Shown piece by piece: positions 24,625 to 31,967 of a DNA stretch of 64,000 nt. The DNA comes from Kitasatospora sp. MAP12-44 (GTDB lineage Bacteria; Actinomycetota; Actinomycetes; Streptomycetales; Streptomycetaceae): positions 5,208,001 to 5,272,000 of the forward strand of contig NZ_JARZAE010000004.1 in NCBI RefSeq assembly GCF_029892095.1, written 5' to 3'. The notes beneath the pieces are model-generated. The model saw only the letters and a program-made list of their open reading frames with translations. It was not told where the DNA came from and did no database searches. The first letter of the stretch is position 1; each line of letters starts with the position of its first letter. The translations under genes and the position numbers were made by a program.

Positions 24625-25377
24625 GTGACGGCACTCTCGGTGTTCGGCGTGGACATCGGCGGCTCGGGGATCAAGGGCGCGCCGGTGGATCTGGAACGCG
24701 GCGCACTCGCCGAGCCCCGCCACAAGGTGCTCACCCCCCACCCCGCCTCGCCCGAAGCGGTCGTCGCGGCCGTCAAGGAGGTCGTGGAGCACTTCGGCCA
24801 CCGCGGCCCGGTCGGCCTGACCTTCCCCGGCGTGGTGGTCGACGGACACACCAGAACCGCCGCCAACGTCGACCAGGGCTGGATCGACCTGGACGCCGCG
24901 GGGCTCTTCCGCGAGGCGCTCGACCTGCCCGCCACCCTGCTCAACGACGCGGACGCGGCGGGCCTGGCCGAGGTCGCCTACGGCGCGGGGCGCGACCAGG
25001 GCGGCGTGGTGCTCACCCTGACCTTCGGCACCGGGATCGGCAGCGCCCTCTTCATCGACGGCGCGCTCGTCCCCAACACCGAGCTGGGACACCTGGAGCT
25101 GCGCGGCAAGGACGCCGAGCGGCGCGCCTCGGCCGGCGCGCGCGAGCGGCACGAGCTGAGCTGGGCCGACTGGTCGGTACGGGTGGACGAGTACCTGGAC
25201 CTGGTGGAGCGGCTGTTCTCGCCGCAGCTGGTGATCATCGGAGGCGGCGTCAGCCGCAAGCACGACAAGTTCCTGCCGCTGCTGAGGGAGCGGGCGGCTC
25301 GGGTGGTGCCGGCCCTGCTGCGCAACGACGCGGGCATCGTGGGCGCCGCGATGGCCGCCGCCAAGGGCGGCTCCTGA
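24625..25377 (+). CDS. ppgK: polyphosphate glucokinase
   Basis: 250 aa from GTG 24625, with GAGGAGG 7 nt upstream. ROK-type sugar kinase with phosphate-1 loop GVDIGGSGIKG, LLNDADAAG, the phosphate-2/GTGIG segment (LTFGTGIGSALF) and RHELSWADW near the active site. It phosphorylates glucose using polyphosphate (and usually ATP), characteristic of actinobacteria. The ispH-ppgK-ychF order matches the streptomycete core. Convergent with the DUF6542 gene. Confidence 0.93.
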   Translation: MTALSVFGVDIGGSGIKGAPVDLERGALAEPRHKVLTPHPASPEAVVAAVKEVVEHFGHRGPVGLTFPGVVVDGHTRTAANVDQGWIDLDAAGLFREALDLPATLLNDADAAGLAEVAYGAGRDQGGVVLTLTFGTGIGSALFIDGALVPNTELGHLELRGKDAERRASAGARERHELSWADWSVRVDEYLDLVERLFSPQLVIIGGGVSRKHDKFLPLLRERAARVVPALLRNDAGIVGAAMAAAKGGS

Positions 25378-25400
25378 CCCATGGACCGACCGGCAATTGG

Positions 25401-25997
25401 TCAGCGGTGCTGCTGGCGGCGGATCCGGCGCTGCGCGACGAAGCGCGCCGTGACGATCGCCGCCGCGAGGCCCGTCCCGGCGAACAGCCAGCCGGCCCGC
25501 AGCGCCAGGCCGGTGGCCAGCGCCAGCACCTGACCGATCACGCCCGGGCTGCTCACCGGACCGAGCAGCAGCAGCGCGAGCGCGAAGGCGATCGGCCCGC
25601 TGATCGGCGCCGCCGCCAGGTCCGCCGAACGCACCCGCACGGCGGCCTGGAAGCAGACCGCCAGGAAGCCCAGCCCGAAGAGCACGCCGAGGCCGCCGAA
25701 CATCAGCTGGTCGAGGGCGGCGGCAGCCAGCGTCCCGGCCAGCGTGAGCACGCCGGTGCCGATCGCCGTCAGCCGGGCCGGCCGCCCGCTGCGCTGCCGC
25801 TCGGCCGGTCGGCTCAGCGGCAGCTTCCACTTCAGCCGGGCCGGGCCGGCGGCGCCGGAGGCCGTCCGCAGCCTGGACGGCCGCGGGCCGGCGTCGCGGG
25901 GCGCGGCCGGCGCCGGAACGGCGGCCTCAGCGGCCCCGCCGCCGACTGGCGGGCGGGGCCGGGGCCCGGGCGGCTGGGTACGGATGCTCTGCTCCAC
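25401..25997 (-). CDS. DUF6542-type four-helix membrane protein
   Basis: About 198 aa from GTG 25997 (ATG 26021 is also in frame). A Pro/Arg/Ala-rich cytoplasmic N-terminus of about 70 residues is followed by four membrane segments: LTAIGTGVLTLAGTLAAAAL, GVLFGLGFLAVCFQAAV, PIAFALALLLLGPV and ALRAGWLFAGTGLAAAIV, with a basic tail. It sits between ppgK and ychF, a conserved place for this family in streptomycetes. Function unknown. The same frame is open back to 27434, but that part is antisense to ychF. Confidence 0.7.
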   Translation of the reverse strand: MEQSIRTQPPGPRPRPPVGGGAAEAAVPAPAAPRDAGPRPSRLRTASGAAGPARLKWKLPLSRPAERQRSGRPARLTAIGTGVLTLAGTLAAAALDQLMFGGLGVLFGLGFLAVCFQAAVRVRSADLAAAPISGPIAFALALLLLGPVSSPGVIGQVLALATGLALRAGWLFAGTGLAAAIVTARFVAQRRIRRQQHR

Positions 25998-26165
25998 CTG
26001 CCCAACGTACGGTCCGATCATCGCCCCGCTGTGTAATGGATACAAAACTGGCCCGTCCGTGTCTTCGAACGGCTCGTTTCCTGGCCCCCTGCCGCCGCCC
26101 GTAGACTGGGCGATCGGCCCGTACGGTGCCGCTCCACGCCCTCCAAGCCCACGGGATCTCGCTAC

Positions 26166-27239
26166 ATGTCGCTCACGATCGGAATCGTCGGCCTGCCGAA
26201 CGTCGGCAAGTCGACCTTGTTCAACGCCCTGACCAAGAACGACGTCCTGGCGGCCAACTACCCGTTCGCCACCATCGAGCCGAACGTCGGCGTGGTCGGC
26301 GTCCCGGACCCGCGACTGGCCGTGCTCGCCGGGATCTTCGGCTCGCAGCGCGTCCTCCCGGCCACCGTCGACTTCGTCGACATCGCCGGCATCGTCCGCG
26401 GCGCCTCGGTGGGCGAGGGCCTGGGCAACAAGTTCCTCGCGAACATCCGCGAGTCCGACGCCATCTGCCAGGTGATCCGCGCCTTCGTCGACCCCGACGT
26501 GGTGCACGTGGACGGCAAGGTCTCGCCCAAGGACGACATCGAGACCATCAACACCGAGCTGATCCTCGCCGACCTCCAGTCGATCGAGAAGGTGCTGCCC
26601 CGGCTCCAGAAGGAGGCCCGCCTCAAGAAGGAGTCGGCCGCCACGCTGGCCGCCGCCGAGGCCGCCCAGAAGGTCCTGGAGACCGGCAAGACCCTCTTCG
26701 AGGTTGGTTTCGACGCCTCCTCGGTGCGCGAGCTCCACCTGCTCACCACCAAGCCCTTCCTCTACGTCTTCAACGTGGACGAGGACGAGCTGACGGACGA
26801 GGCCTTCAAGGACGCCCAGCGTGCCCTGGTCGCCCCCGCCGAGGCGATCTTCCTCAACGCGAAGATCGAGTCCGAGCTGATCGGCATGGACGACGACGAG
26901 GCCCTCGAACTCCTCCAGTCGATGGGCCAGCAGGAGGCCGGCATGGCCACCCTCGGCCGCGTCGGCTTCGAGACCCTCGGCCTGCAGACCTACCTGACGG
27001 CCGGCCCCAAGGAGGTCCGCGCCTGGACCATCAAGAAGGGCGCGACCGCCCCCGAGGCCGCCGGTGTGATCCACACCGACTTCCAGAAGGGCTTCATCAA
27101 GGCCGAGATCGTCTCCTTCGACGACCTCGTCGCCTGCGGCTCCATCCCCGAGGCCCGCGCCAAGGGCAAGTCCCGCATCGAGGGCAAGGAATACGTCATG
27201 CAGGACGGCGACGTGGTGGAGTTCCGTTTCAACGTCTGA
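26166..27239 (+). CDS. ychF: redox-regulated ATPase/GTPase YchF (OLA1 family)
   Basis: 357 aa. Obg-family G domain with G1 GLPNVGKST, G3 DIAGIV, a central coiled coil (about 130-200) and a C-terminal TGS domain (ECF-like; VRAWTIKKGATAPEAAG.IH.DF.KGFI). The fourth G motif reads FNVDEDE, close to the NxxE that makes YchF prefer ATP over GTP. It binds ribosomes and modulates stress responses. ATG 26166 follows an AT-richer promoter stretch; a tight hairpin follows the stop. Confidence 0.97.
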   Translation: MSLTIGIVGLPNVGKSTLFNALTKNDVLAANYPFATIEPNVGVVGVPDPRLAVLAGIFGSQRVLPATVDFVDIAGIVRGASVGEGLGNKFLANIRESDAICQVIRAFVDPDVVHVDGKVSPKDDIETINTELILADLQSIEKVLPRLQKEARLKKESAATLAAAEAAQKVLETGKTLFEVGFDASSVRELHLLTTKPFLYVFNVDEDELTDEAFKDAQRALVAPAEAIFLNAKIESELIGMDDDEALELLQSMGQQEAGMATLGRVGFETLGLQTYLTAGPKEVRAWTIKKGATAPEAAGVIHTDFQKGFIKAEIVSFDDLVACGSIPEARAKGKSRIEGKEYVMQDGDVVEFRFNV

Positions 27240-27252
27240 CGTCGGATGGGGT

Positions 27253-27270
27253 CCACCTGCTTGCAGGTGG
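27253..27270 (+). terminator. hairpin after ychF
   Basis: CCACCTGC-TT-GCAGGTGG, 8-bp perfect arms, 13 nt after the stop. Confidence 0.65.
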
Positions 27271-27292
27271 GCCCCTCTGCTTGGCGGCCGTG

Positions 27293-27320
27293 CGAGTGGT
27301 ACGTTATTCGGTACCACTCG
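27293..27320 (+). promoter_or_regulatory. operator of the yefM-yoeB toxin-antitoxin pair
   Basis: A 10-bp perfect inverted repeat CGAGTGGTAC (27293-27302) and GTACCACTCG (27311-27320) with spacer GTTATTCG, ending 18 nt before the antitoxin start. The GGTAC...GTACC cores and position suit autoregulation by the YefM/YoeB complex. Confidence 0.7.
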
Positions 27321-27338
27321 GCGAAGGGGCTCCCTCTG

Positions 27339-27620
27339 ATGTCCATCACCGCGAGCGAGGCCCGCAAGGATCTCTTCCCGCTCATCAAGAAGGTCAACGA
27401 CGATCACGAGGCGATCGAGATCGTCTCCAAGCACGGGAATGCCGTACTCGTCTCTGCCGAGGACTACGCCGCCCTGCGCGAGGGTTCCTACCTTCTGCGC
27501 TCGCCCGCGAACGCCCGCCGCCTGCTCAAGGCGTACGAAAACGCCCTCGGTCGCATAAACCTCTCCGAGCGCGAGCTGATCGACCCCGACGCGGCGGATG
27601 CGGGGCAGGGCGCCGCGTGA
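27339..27620 (+). CDS. yefM: type II antitoxin, Phd/YefM family
   Basis: 93 aa from ATG 27339 (AAGGGG about 9 nt upstream). Phd/YefM fold: MSITASEARKDLFPLIKKVNDDHEAIEIVSKHGNAVLVSAEDY, then an extended C-terminal toxin-binding tail (LLRSPANARRLLKAYE). The N-terminal domain binds the palindrome just upstream; the tail neutralises YoeB. It overlaps the toxin start (GTGA), so synthesis is coupled. Isolated behind ychF, it looks like an inserted two-gene module. Confidence 0.93.
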   Translation: MSITASEARKDLFPLIKKVNDDHEAIEIVSKHGNAVLVSAEDYAALREGSYLLRSPANARRLLKAYENALGRINLSERELIDPDAADAGQGAA

Positions 27621-27871
27621 GGCTCGTTTTCGAGGATCAGGGTTGGGAGGACTACACGTCCTGGCTCAAGAGCGACCGCAAGATGCTCGCCCGGATCAAC
27701 AAACTCATCGAGGACGCCCGCCGTGATCCCTTCGCCGGGATCGGCAAGCCCGAGCCGCTGAAGTACCACCTGGCCGGCGCCTGGTCACGGCGGATCGATG
27801 ACGAGCACCGGCTCGTCTACCTGGTCACGGACGAAGAGATCATCATCCTCGCCGCCCGCTACCACTACTGA
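27617..27871 (+). CDS. yoeB: type II toxin YoeB (ribosome-dependent mRNA interferase)
   Basis: 84 aa, GTG 27617 overlapping the antitoxin stop. A complete YoeB/Txe: WxDYxxWLKxDRK at the start and the catalytic triad at exactly the E. coli positions, Glu46 (GKPEPLK), Arg65 (EHRLVY) and His83 in the terminal RYHY. It cleaves mRNA in the ribosomal A site. All residues are intact, so it should be active. Its last 29 bp overlap the 3' end of the convergent epimerase-like gene. Confidence 0.95.
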   Translation: MRLVFEDQGWEDYTSWLKSDRKMLARINKLIEDARRDPFAGIGKPEPLKYHLAGAWSRRIDDEHRLVYLVTDEEIIILAARYHY

Positions 27872-28787
27872 TTCGGGCGGCGGTGATGGTCTCGCGAAGG
27901 GCCTCCTCGGTCGGTGTGGGGGCGAGGCCGAAGGCTGTCGTGGCCTGGGTGGAGTCCAGGACGAACGGATGGTCGAACTGGTAGCGGACCTCGGGGATCT
28001 CCCGGGCGTCGGCGCTGAACAGGCCGGCCAGGCGGAGCAGGGCGGTGGGCATCCGGCCGGTGCGGGCGGTGGGGGCGGCGGCCAAGGTGGCGGCGAGGTC
28101 GGCCAGTTCGCGCATCGACATGGGTGGCGGGGTCGGGGCGTGCCAGGGGCGGCCCCAGGCTGACTCGTCGTCGGCGACGGCGACGAGGGTGCGGGCCATG
28201 TCGCCGGTGTAGGTCCAGCTGTGCGGGGTGTCCACGTCGGCGGGGGCGAGGGCGCGGCGGCCGCGCAGGACGGCGGGCAGCACCATGACGGTGAAGGTCG
28301 ACACGACGTCGGCGCCGAGGTAGTCGGAGCCGCGGACTTCGGCCGCGCGGATGCGACCGGCGTGGTGGGCGGCGAGCTGGGCGGCCCAGAGGTCCGCGCG
28401 GACCCGGCCCTTCGCGGAGTTGGGGCGCGCGGGCAGGTCTTCGGTGATCGGCCCGTCCACCTGGCCGTACAGGTAGAGGTTCCCCACGCTGACCAGGACG
28501 GCGCCGGTCGCCTCGGCGGCGTGCAGGGTGCTCGCGTTCAGGGGCGGGAACTCGGCCGCCCAGCGGTGGTAGGCGGGTTGGGCGCAGTGGTAGATGGCGG
28601 TGGCCCGCGTGGTCAGGCGGACCAGGGTGTCCGGGTCGGTGGCGTCGGCCTTCACGCGTTCGATGCCGGGGTGTGCCGGCCCGGAGCCGCTGCGGGTGAT
28701 CAGGCGGACTTCGTCCCCCCGGTCGGCCAGCAACCGGGCGGTGGCCGAGCCGACGGGGCCGGCTCCCACGATGACGTGCAGGGACAT
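27843..28787 (-). CDS. NAD(P)-dependent epimerase/dehydratase-like oxidoreductase
   Basis: 314 aa from ATG 28787. Extended-SDR Rossmann start MSLHVIVGAGPVGSATARLLADRGDEVRLITR (GxGxxG). The usual YxxxK is not obvious; the middle reads SVGNLYLYGQVDGPITED. It probably acts on a small nucleotide-linked or polyketide-type substrate, which is not identifiable. The gene diverges from a TetR regulator over two strong palindromes, so it is the likely regulated target. Its 3' end runs 29 bp into yoeB on the opposite strand. Confidence 0.75.
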   Translation of the reverse strand: MSLHVIVGAGPVGSATARLLADRGDEVRLITRSGSGPAHPGIERVKADATDPDTLVRLTTRATAIYHCAQPAYHRWAAEFPPLNASTLHAAEATGAVLVSVGNLYLYGQVDGPITEDLPARPNSAKGRVRADLWAAQLAAHHAGRIRAAEVRGSDYLGADVVSTFTVMVLPAVLRGRRALAPADVDTPHSWTYTGDMARTLVAVADDESAWGRPWHAPTPPPMSMRELADLAATLAAAPTARTGRMPTALLRLAGLFSADAREIPEVRYQFDHPFVLDSTQATTAFGLAPTPTEEALRETITAARISSGSGRRG

Positions 28788-28806
28788 GATCGACTCCAAT
28801 GAGAGA

Positions 28807-28832
28807 ACGGTGTTCTCGAACGAGAACACCGT
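28807..28832. promoter_or_regulatory. TetR operator 1
   Basis: 11-bp perfect arms ACGGTGTTCTC (28807-28817) and GAGAACACCGT (28822-28832) around GAAC, 20 nt upstream of the epimerase-like gene's start codon. This suits repression by the divergent TetR protein. Confidence 0.75.
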
Positions 28833-28856
28833 ATGAGTGAACTCCGTACTGCGTCA

Positions 28857-28869
28857 AGAACACTGTTCT
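28857..28869. promoter_or_regulatory. TetR operator 2
   Basis: AGAACA-C-TGTTCT, a perfect 13-bp palindrome sharing the GAACAC/GTTCT half-site with operator 1. It lies 42 nt before the TetR gene start, consistent with autoregulation. A third GTTCTCT half-site follows at about 28884. Confidence 0.65.
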
Positions 28870-28910
28870 CTGATGGGAGTGGCGTTCTCTGCTGTGGAAG
28901 ACTGGCAGGC

Positions 28911-29612
28911 ATGTCAGCACCGTCACTTCGCGCCCGGGTCCGCTCCGAGATGACCGAGGAGATCAAGGCCGTGGCCCGCCGGCGGCTGGCGGCCGACGGG
29001 GCCAACCTGTCGCTGCGCGGGGTGGCCAGGGACATGGGAATCGTTGCGTCGGCGCTCTACCGGTACTTCCCGAGCAGGGACGACCTGCTGACCGCGCTGA
29101 TCACGGAGGCGTACGAGGCGCTTGCCGCCGCCGCGGGGGAGGCCGACGCCCGGCTGCCGAGGGCGGACGCCCGCGGGCGGTGGCTGGCCGTGGCGCACGC
29201 CGTACGGGACTGGGCACTGGCAAACCCGGCCGAGTACGGCCTGCTCTACGGCACTCCGGTGCCCGGGTACGCCGCGCCGCAGGACACCAGCGCGCCGGCC
29301 ATGGCCGTGGTCCTCCTGCTGGCCGCGACGGCGGTCGAGGCGGCGCAGCAGCGGCCCGGCGCCCTCCCGCAGTTCACTCCACTACCCGATGCGGTCCGGG
29401 CTGACCTGCGCAGTCTGATCGACCAGCAGCCCGGCGACATCCCCGAGGACCTGCTGGGCCGCGTGTTCGCGGGCTGGGTCCAGCTGTTCGGGCTGGTCAG
29501 TTTCGAGGTGTTCGGCCGCACCGACGCGGTCATCGAGGCCCGCCGGGAGTACTTCGACCACCAGATGGGCCTGATGGCCGACCTGGCAGGGCTGCCTGCT
29601 GACGCCCGTTAG
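28911..29612 (+). CDS. TetR-family transcriptional regulator
   Basis: 233 aa from ATG 28911. The N-terminal HTH (about 10-60) reads EEIKAVARRRLAADGANLSLRGVARDMGIVASALYRYFPSRDDLL. The C-terminal half has the TetR_C_13-like pattern of actinobacterial repressors (WALANPAEYGLLYGTPVPGY). It diverges from the epimerase-like gene and most likely represses both through the GAGAAC/GTTCTC palindromes; the ligand is unknown. Confidence 0.92.
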   Translation: MSAPSLRARVRSEMTEEIKAVARRRLAADGANLSLRGVARDMGIVASALYRYFPSRDDLLTALITEAYEALAAAAGEADARLPRADARGRWLAVAHAVRDWALANPAEYGLLYGTPVPGYAAPQDTSAPAMAVVLLLAATAVEAAQQRPGALPQFTPLPDAVRADLRSLIDQQPGDIPEDLLGRVFAGWVQLFGLVSFEVFGRTDAVIEARREYFDHQMGLMADLAGLPADAR

Positions 29613-29788
29613 CTGCCGCTGCCGCTGCTGGCGCCGCCTCCGAGCTCCTCGGTGAGCAGGGTCAGCGGGGCGTGGGTGCGCAGCGTGCCGAGGCGGGAGT
29701 GCTGGGCGGGGGTGGCGAGTTCGGCGCGGTAGCGGTCGGCGAACTCGGCGGCGCGGGCCTCGGGGGCCTCGTCCGTGCGGCCCGCGGC
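29609..29788 (-). pseudogene. remnant of a DUF488-family gene (C-terminal ~59 codons)
   Basis: Directly after the deaminase stop codon (TGA 29791-29789) the same frame stays open for 59 codons to TAA 29611-29609. It reads EARAAEFADRYRAELATP...LRTHAPLTLLTEELGGG, which looks like the C-terminal end of DUF488 proteins (FARRYRAEL...GPVTLLT). There is no ATG, GTG or TTG start and no RBS, so it cannot be an independent gene. Best read as a truncated relic with a degenerate Gly/Ser tail. Recognition is by eye and the fragment is short. Confidence 0.45.
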
Positions 29789-30244
29789 TCAGCCGAGCAG
29801 GTGGGTGTTGACCTCGCGGGCGGCCGCCGCCAGTTCGGGCAGCTCGACCACCTCGATGCCGGCCGCGGCCAGCAGTCCGAGGCCCTCGCAGCCCGTGACG
29901 AAGAGGTCCGGCTCCCGCCAGGCCACCACCACCCGGGGGATCCCGGCGGCGATGATCAGCCGGGCGCACGGCACTGGACGGGAGGCGCGCCGGCTGCACG
30001 GTTCGAGCGAGCTGTAGATCGTCGCCATACGCAGCCGGGGGTCACCGGCGGGCAGCTTGGCCAGCGCGGCCTCCTCGGCATGGCTGAGCGGGTCGCTCTC
30101 GCGGCTGTAGCCCTCGCTGAGCACCTCGCCGTCGGCGCCGACGATCACCGCGCCGACCGAGAACGCGGTCGCGGAGTCCGGGCAGTGCTTGGAGAGCTCG
30201 ATGGCGCGGGCGAGCAGGGCCAGGTCGGTCGCGGTGGCGGTCAT
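29789..30244 (-). CDS. cytidine/deoxycytidylate deaminase-fold protein (RibD N-domain-like)
   Basis: 151 aa from ATG 30244, overlapping the upstream reductase stop (ATGA). The zinc-deaminase signature is complete: HAEEAAL (His and catalytic Glu) and EPCSRRASRPVPCARLI (two Cys). The order reductase then deaminase on one transcript suggests a split, reversed RibD pair acting on a pyrimidine intermediate of riboflavin-like metabolism. The spacing between the two Cys is nine residues, one more than in typical RibD. A stand-alone nucleoside or antibiotic-related deaminase is an alternative. Confidence 0.8.
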   Translation of the reverse strand: MTATATDLALLARAIELSKHCPDSATAFSVGAVIVGADGEVLSEGYSRESDPLSHAEEAALAKLPAGDPRLRMATIYSSLEPCSRRASRPVPCARLIIAAGIPRVVVAWREPDLFVTGCEGLGLLAAAGIEVVELPELAAAAREVNTHLLG

Positions 30245-30927
30245 GAGGCGGCTTCCTTCGGGGCGTACCGGAGCAGGACGACATCCCCGACCGTACGGGC
30301 TTCCAGCAGCCGCAGCCGCCGGGTGCTCCCGCCGGGGAAGTCGGCCGGGTTGACGAAGCGGGGCGCGGCGGCCTGGCCGACCAGCAGCGGCGCGACCACC
30401 AGCTGCAGCTCGTCGGCCAGCCCCTCGGCCAGGAACTGGGTGTGCACCGACCCGCCGCCCTCCACCATCAGCCGCCGCACGCCGCGCCGGCCCAGGTCGT
30501 CCAGCAGGGCGCCGAGCCCGACCCGCTCGCCGAGGCCGACCACGTCCGCCAATCCGTCCAGCGCGGCGCGCAGGGCGGGCGCGGCGGCGTCGGTGGTGTA
30601 GCCGACCTTGGCGCCGCCGGTGTGCCAGAACCGCAGATCGGCCGGGAGGTCGCCGCTCGCACTGAGGGTCACCTTGAGCGGGTACTCCGGCTCCCCGGCG
30701 GCCGTCCGGGTGGCCCGCCGGGCCGGGTCGTTGACCAGCAGGCGGGGGTTGTCCCGGCGCAGCGTGGTGGAGCCGACCAGGATGGCGTCGCAGCCGGCCC
30801 GCAGCTCGTCGACCCGGTCGAAGTCGGCGGCGTTGGAGAGCAGCAGCCGCTCGGGAGTGGCGTCGTCGAGGTAGCCGTCGATCGACATCGCCGCGCTCAG
30901 CAGCACGTATGGGCGCTTGGTGGCCAT
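30241..30927 (-). CDS. RibD C-terminal domain/dihydrofolate-reductase-like reductase
   Basis: 228 aa from ATG 30927. RibD_C fold: RPYVLLSAAMSIDGYLDD, ILVGSTTLRRDNPRL, RRLMVEGGGSVHTQFL and DELQLVVAPLLVG. It reduces the ribosyl side chain of a pyrimidine intermediate with NADPH in riboflavin biosynthesis, or a related substrate. It forms a two-gene operon with the deaminase. No other rib gene is present here, so it is probably a paralogue outside the main riboflavin operon. Divergent from a methyltransferase gene. Confidence 0.85.
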   Translation of the reverse strand: MATKRPYVLLSAAMSIDGYLDDATPERLLLSNAADFDRVDELRAGCDAILVGSTTLRRDNPRLLVNDPARRATRTAAGEPEYPLKVTLSASGDLPADLRFWHTGGAKVGYTTDAAAPALRAALDGLADVVGLGERVGLGALLDDLGRRGVRRLMVEGGGSVHTQFLAEGLADELQLVVAPLLVGQAAAPRFVNPADFPGGSTRRLRLLEARTVGDVVLLRYAPKEAAS

Positions 30928-30990
30928 CGGTCGGTCCGTTCAGTCGGGGCTGCCTACCGTACGACCTGACCGCCGGTCGGGGCGCTGATC

Positions 30991-31007
30991 GTCTCACTTT
31001 ACGAGAC
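30991..31007. promoter_or_regulatory. inverted repeat in divergent promoter region
   Basis: GTCTC-N7-GAGAC at 30991-31007, followed by AT-rich ACATATCTTCTT, in the 160-bp region between the RibD-like pair and the methyltransferase. Possible operator; the regulator is unknown. Confidence 0.35.
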
Positions 31008-31086
31008 ATATCTTCTTGCCAGCTGAGACGATGGCTAAGCTCAAACGTGACGTCGAGGGGCTGTCGAGCCTTTGAGGAGAGCTGTC

Positions 31087-31899
31087 ATGACGGAACATCA
31101 GGCGGTCTACACCCATGGCCACAAGGACGCCGTGCTGCGCTCGCACCGCAGCCGGACGGCGGCCAACTCCGCCGCCTACCTGCTGGCCGAGCTGCGCCCG
31201 GGCGACACCGTGCTGGACGTCGGCTGCGGCCCCGGCACGATCACCGCGGACCTGGCCGAACTGGTGGGCCCCGGTGGCCGGGTGGTCGCGGTGGACACCT
31301 CGCCGGACGTGCTGCGGCAGGCCGCCGAGTACGTCGCGTCGCGCGGGATCGGCCATGTGGAGTTCGCCGTCGCCGACGTGGGCGCGCTGCCGTACGCGGC
31401 GGGCGAGTTCGACGTCGTCCACGCCCACCAGGTGCTGCAGCACGTCGGCGACCCGGTGGCGGCGCTGCGCGAGATGCGCCGCGTCAGCGCGCCGGGCGGC
31501 CTGGTGGCGGCCCGTGACGCCGACTATGCGGCGATGGCCTGGTACCCGCAACTGCCCGAGCTGGACGAGTGGTTGGCCATGTACCAGGGCTCCGCCCGGG
31601 CCAACGGCGGCGAGCCGGACGCCGGACGGCGGCTGCTGGCCTGGGCGCGGGCGGCCGGCTTCACCGAGGTGAGCGCGTCCTCCTCCAGCTGGACGTACGC
31701 GACGGCGGGCGAGCGGCTGTGGTGGGGCGGGCTGTGGGCGGACCGGGTGGTCGACTCGGGCCTGGCCGAGACTGCGCTGGCGCAGGGGGTGGCGGACGAG
31801 GCGGGCCTGGCACGGATCGCCGACGGCTGGCGGCGCTGGGCGGTGGACCCCGACGGCTGGTTCGCGCTGCTGCACGGGGAGATCCTGGCCCGCGGCTGA
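31087..31899 (+). CDS. SAM-dependent methyltransferase (UbiE/MenG-like class I)
   Basis: 270 aa from ATG 31087, GAGGAG about 8 nt upstream. Motif I is VLDVGCGPGTITADLAELV, then VVAVDTSPDVL, AVADVGALPYAAGEFDVVHAHQVLQHV and the post-core APGGLVAARDADY. The C-terminal part (WWGGLWADRVVDSGLAE...) is typical of actinobacterial class I methyltransferases of unknown substrate. Not the same family branch as the methyltransferase at 8.3-9.0 kb. Monocistronic. Confidence 0.85.
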   Translation: MTEHQAVYTHGHKDAVLRSHRSRTAANSAAYLLAELRPGDTVLDVGCGPGTITADLAELVGPGGRVVAVDTSPDVLRQAAEYVASRGIGHVEFAVADVGALPYAAGEFDVVHAHQVLQHVGDPVAALREMRRVSAPGGLVAARDADYAAMAWYPQLPELDEWLAMYQGSARANGGEPDAGRRLLAWARAAGFTEVSASSSSWTYATAGERLWWGGLWADRVVDSGLAETALAQGVADEAGLARIADGWRRWAVDPDGWFALLHGEILARG

Positions 31900-31967
31900 A
31901 CGGGGGCGACGGGGTCGGCTAGAGTCGCGGCTTCATCGAACTGGTGCACGTGTATGCGGGGGGCGTC

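Noticed and set aside
29382..29999. 205-codon minus-strand frame across the TetR 3' end and the deaminase gene
   Set aside because: Overlaps two well-supported genes in other frames; composition is shadow-like.
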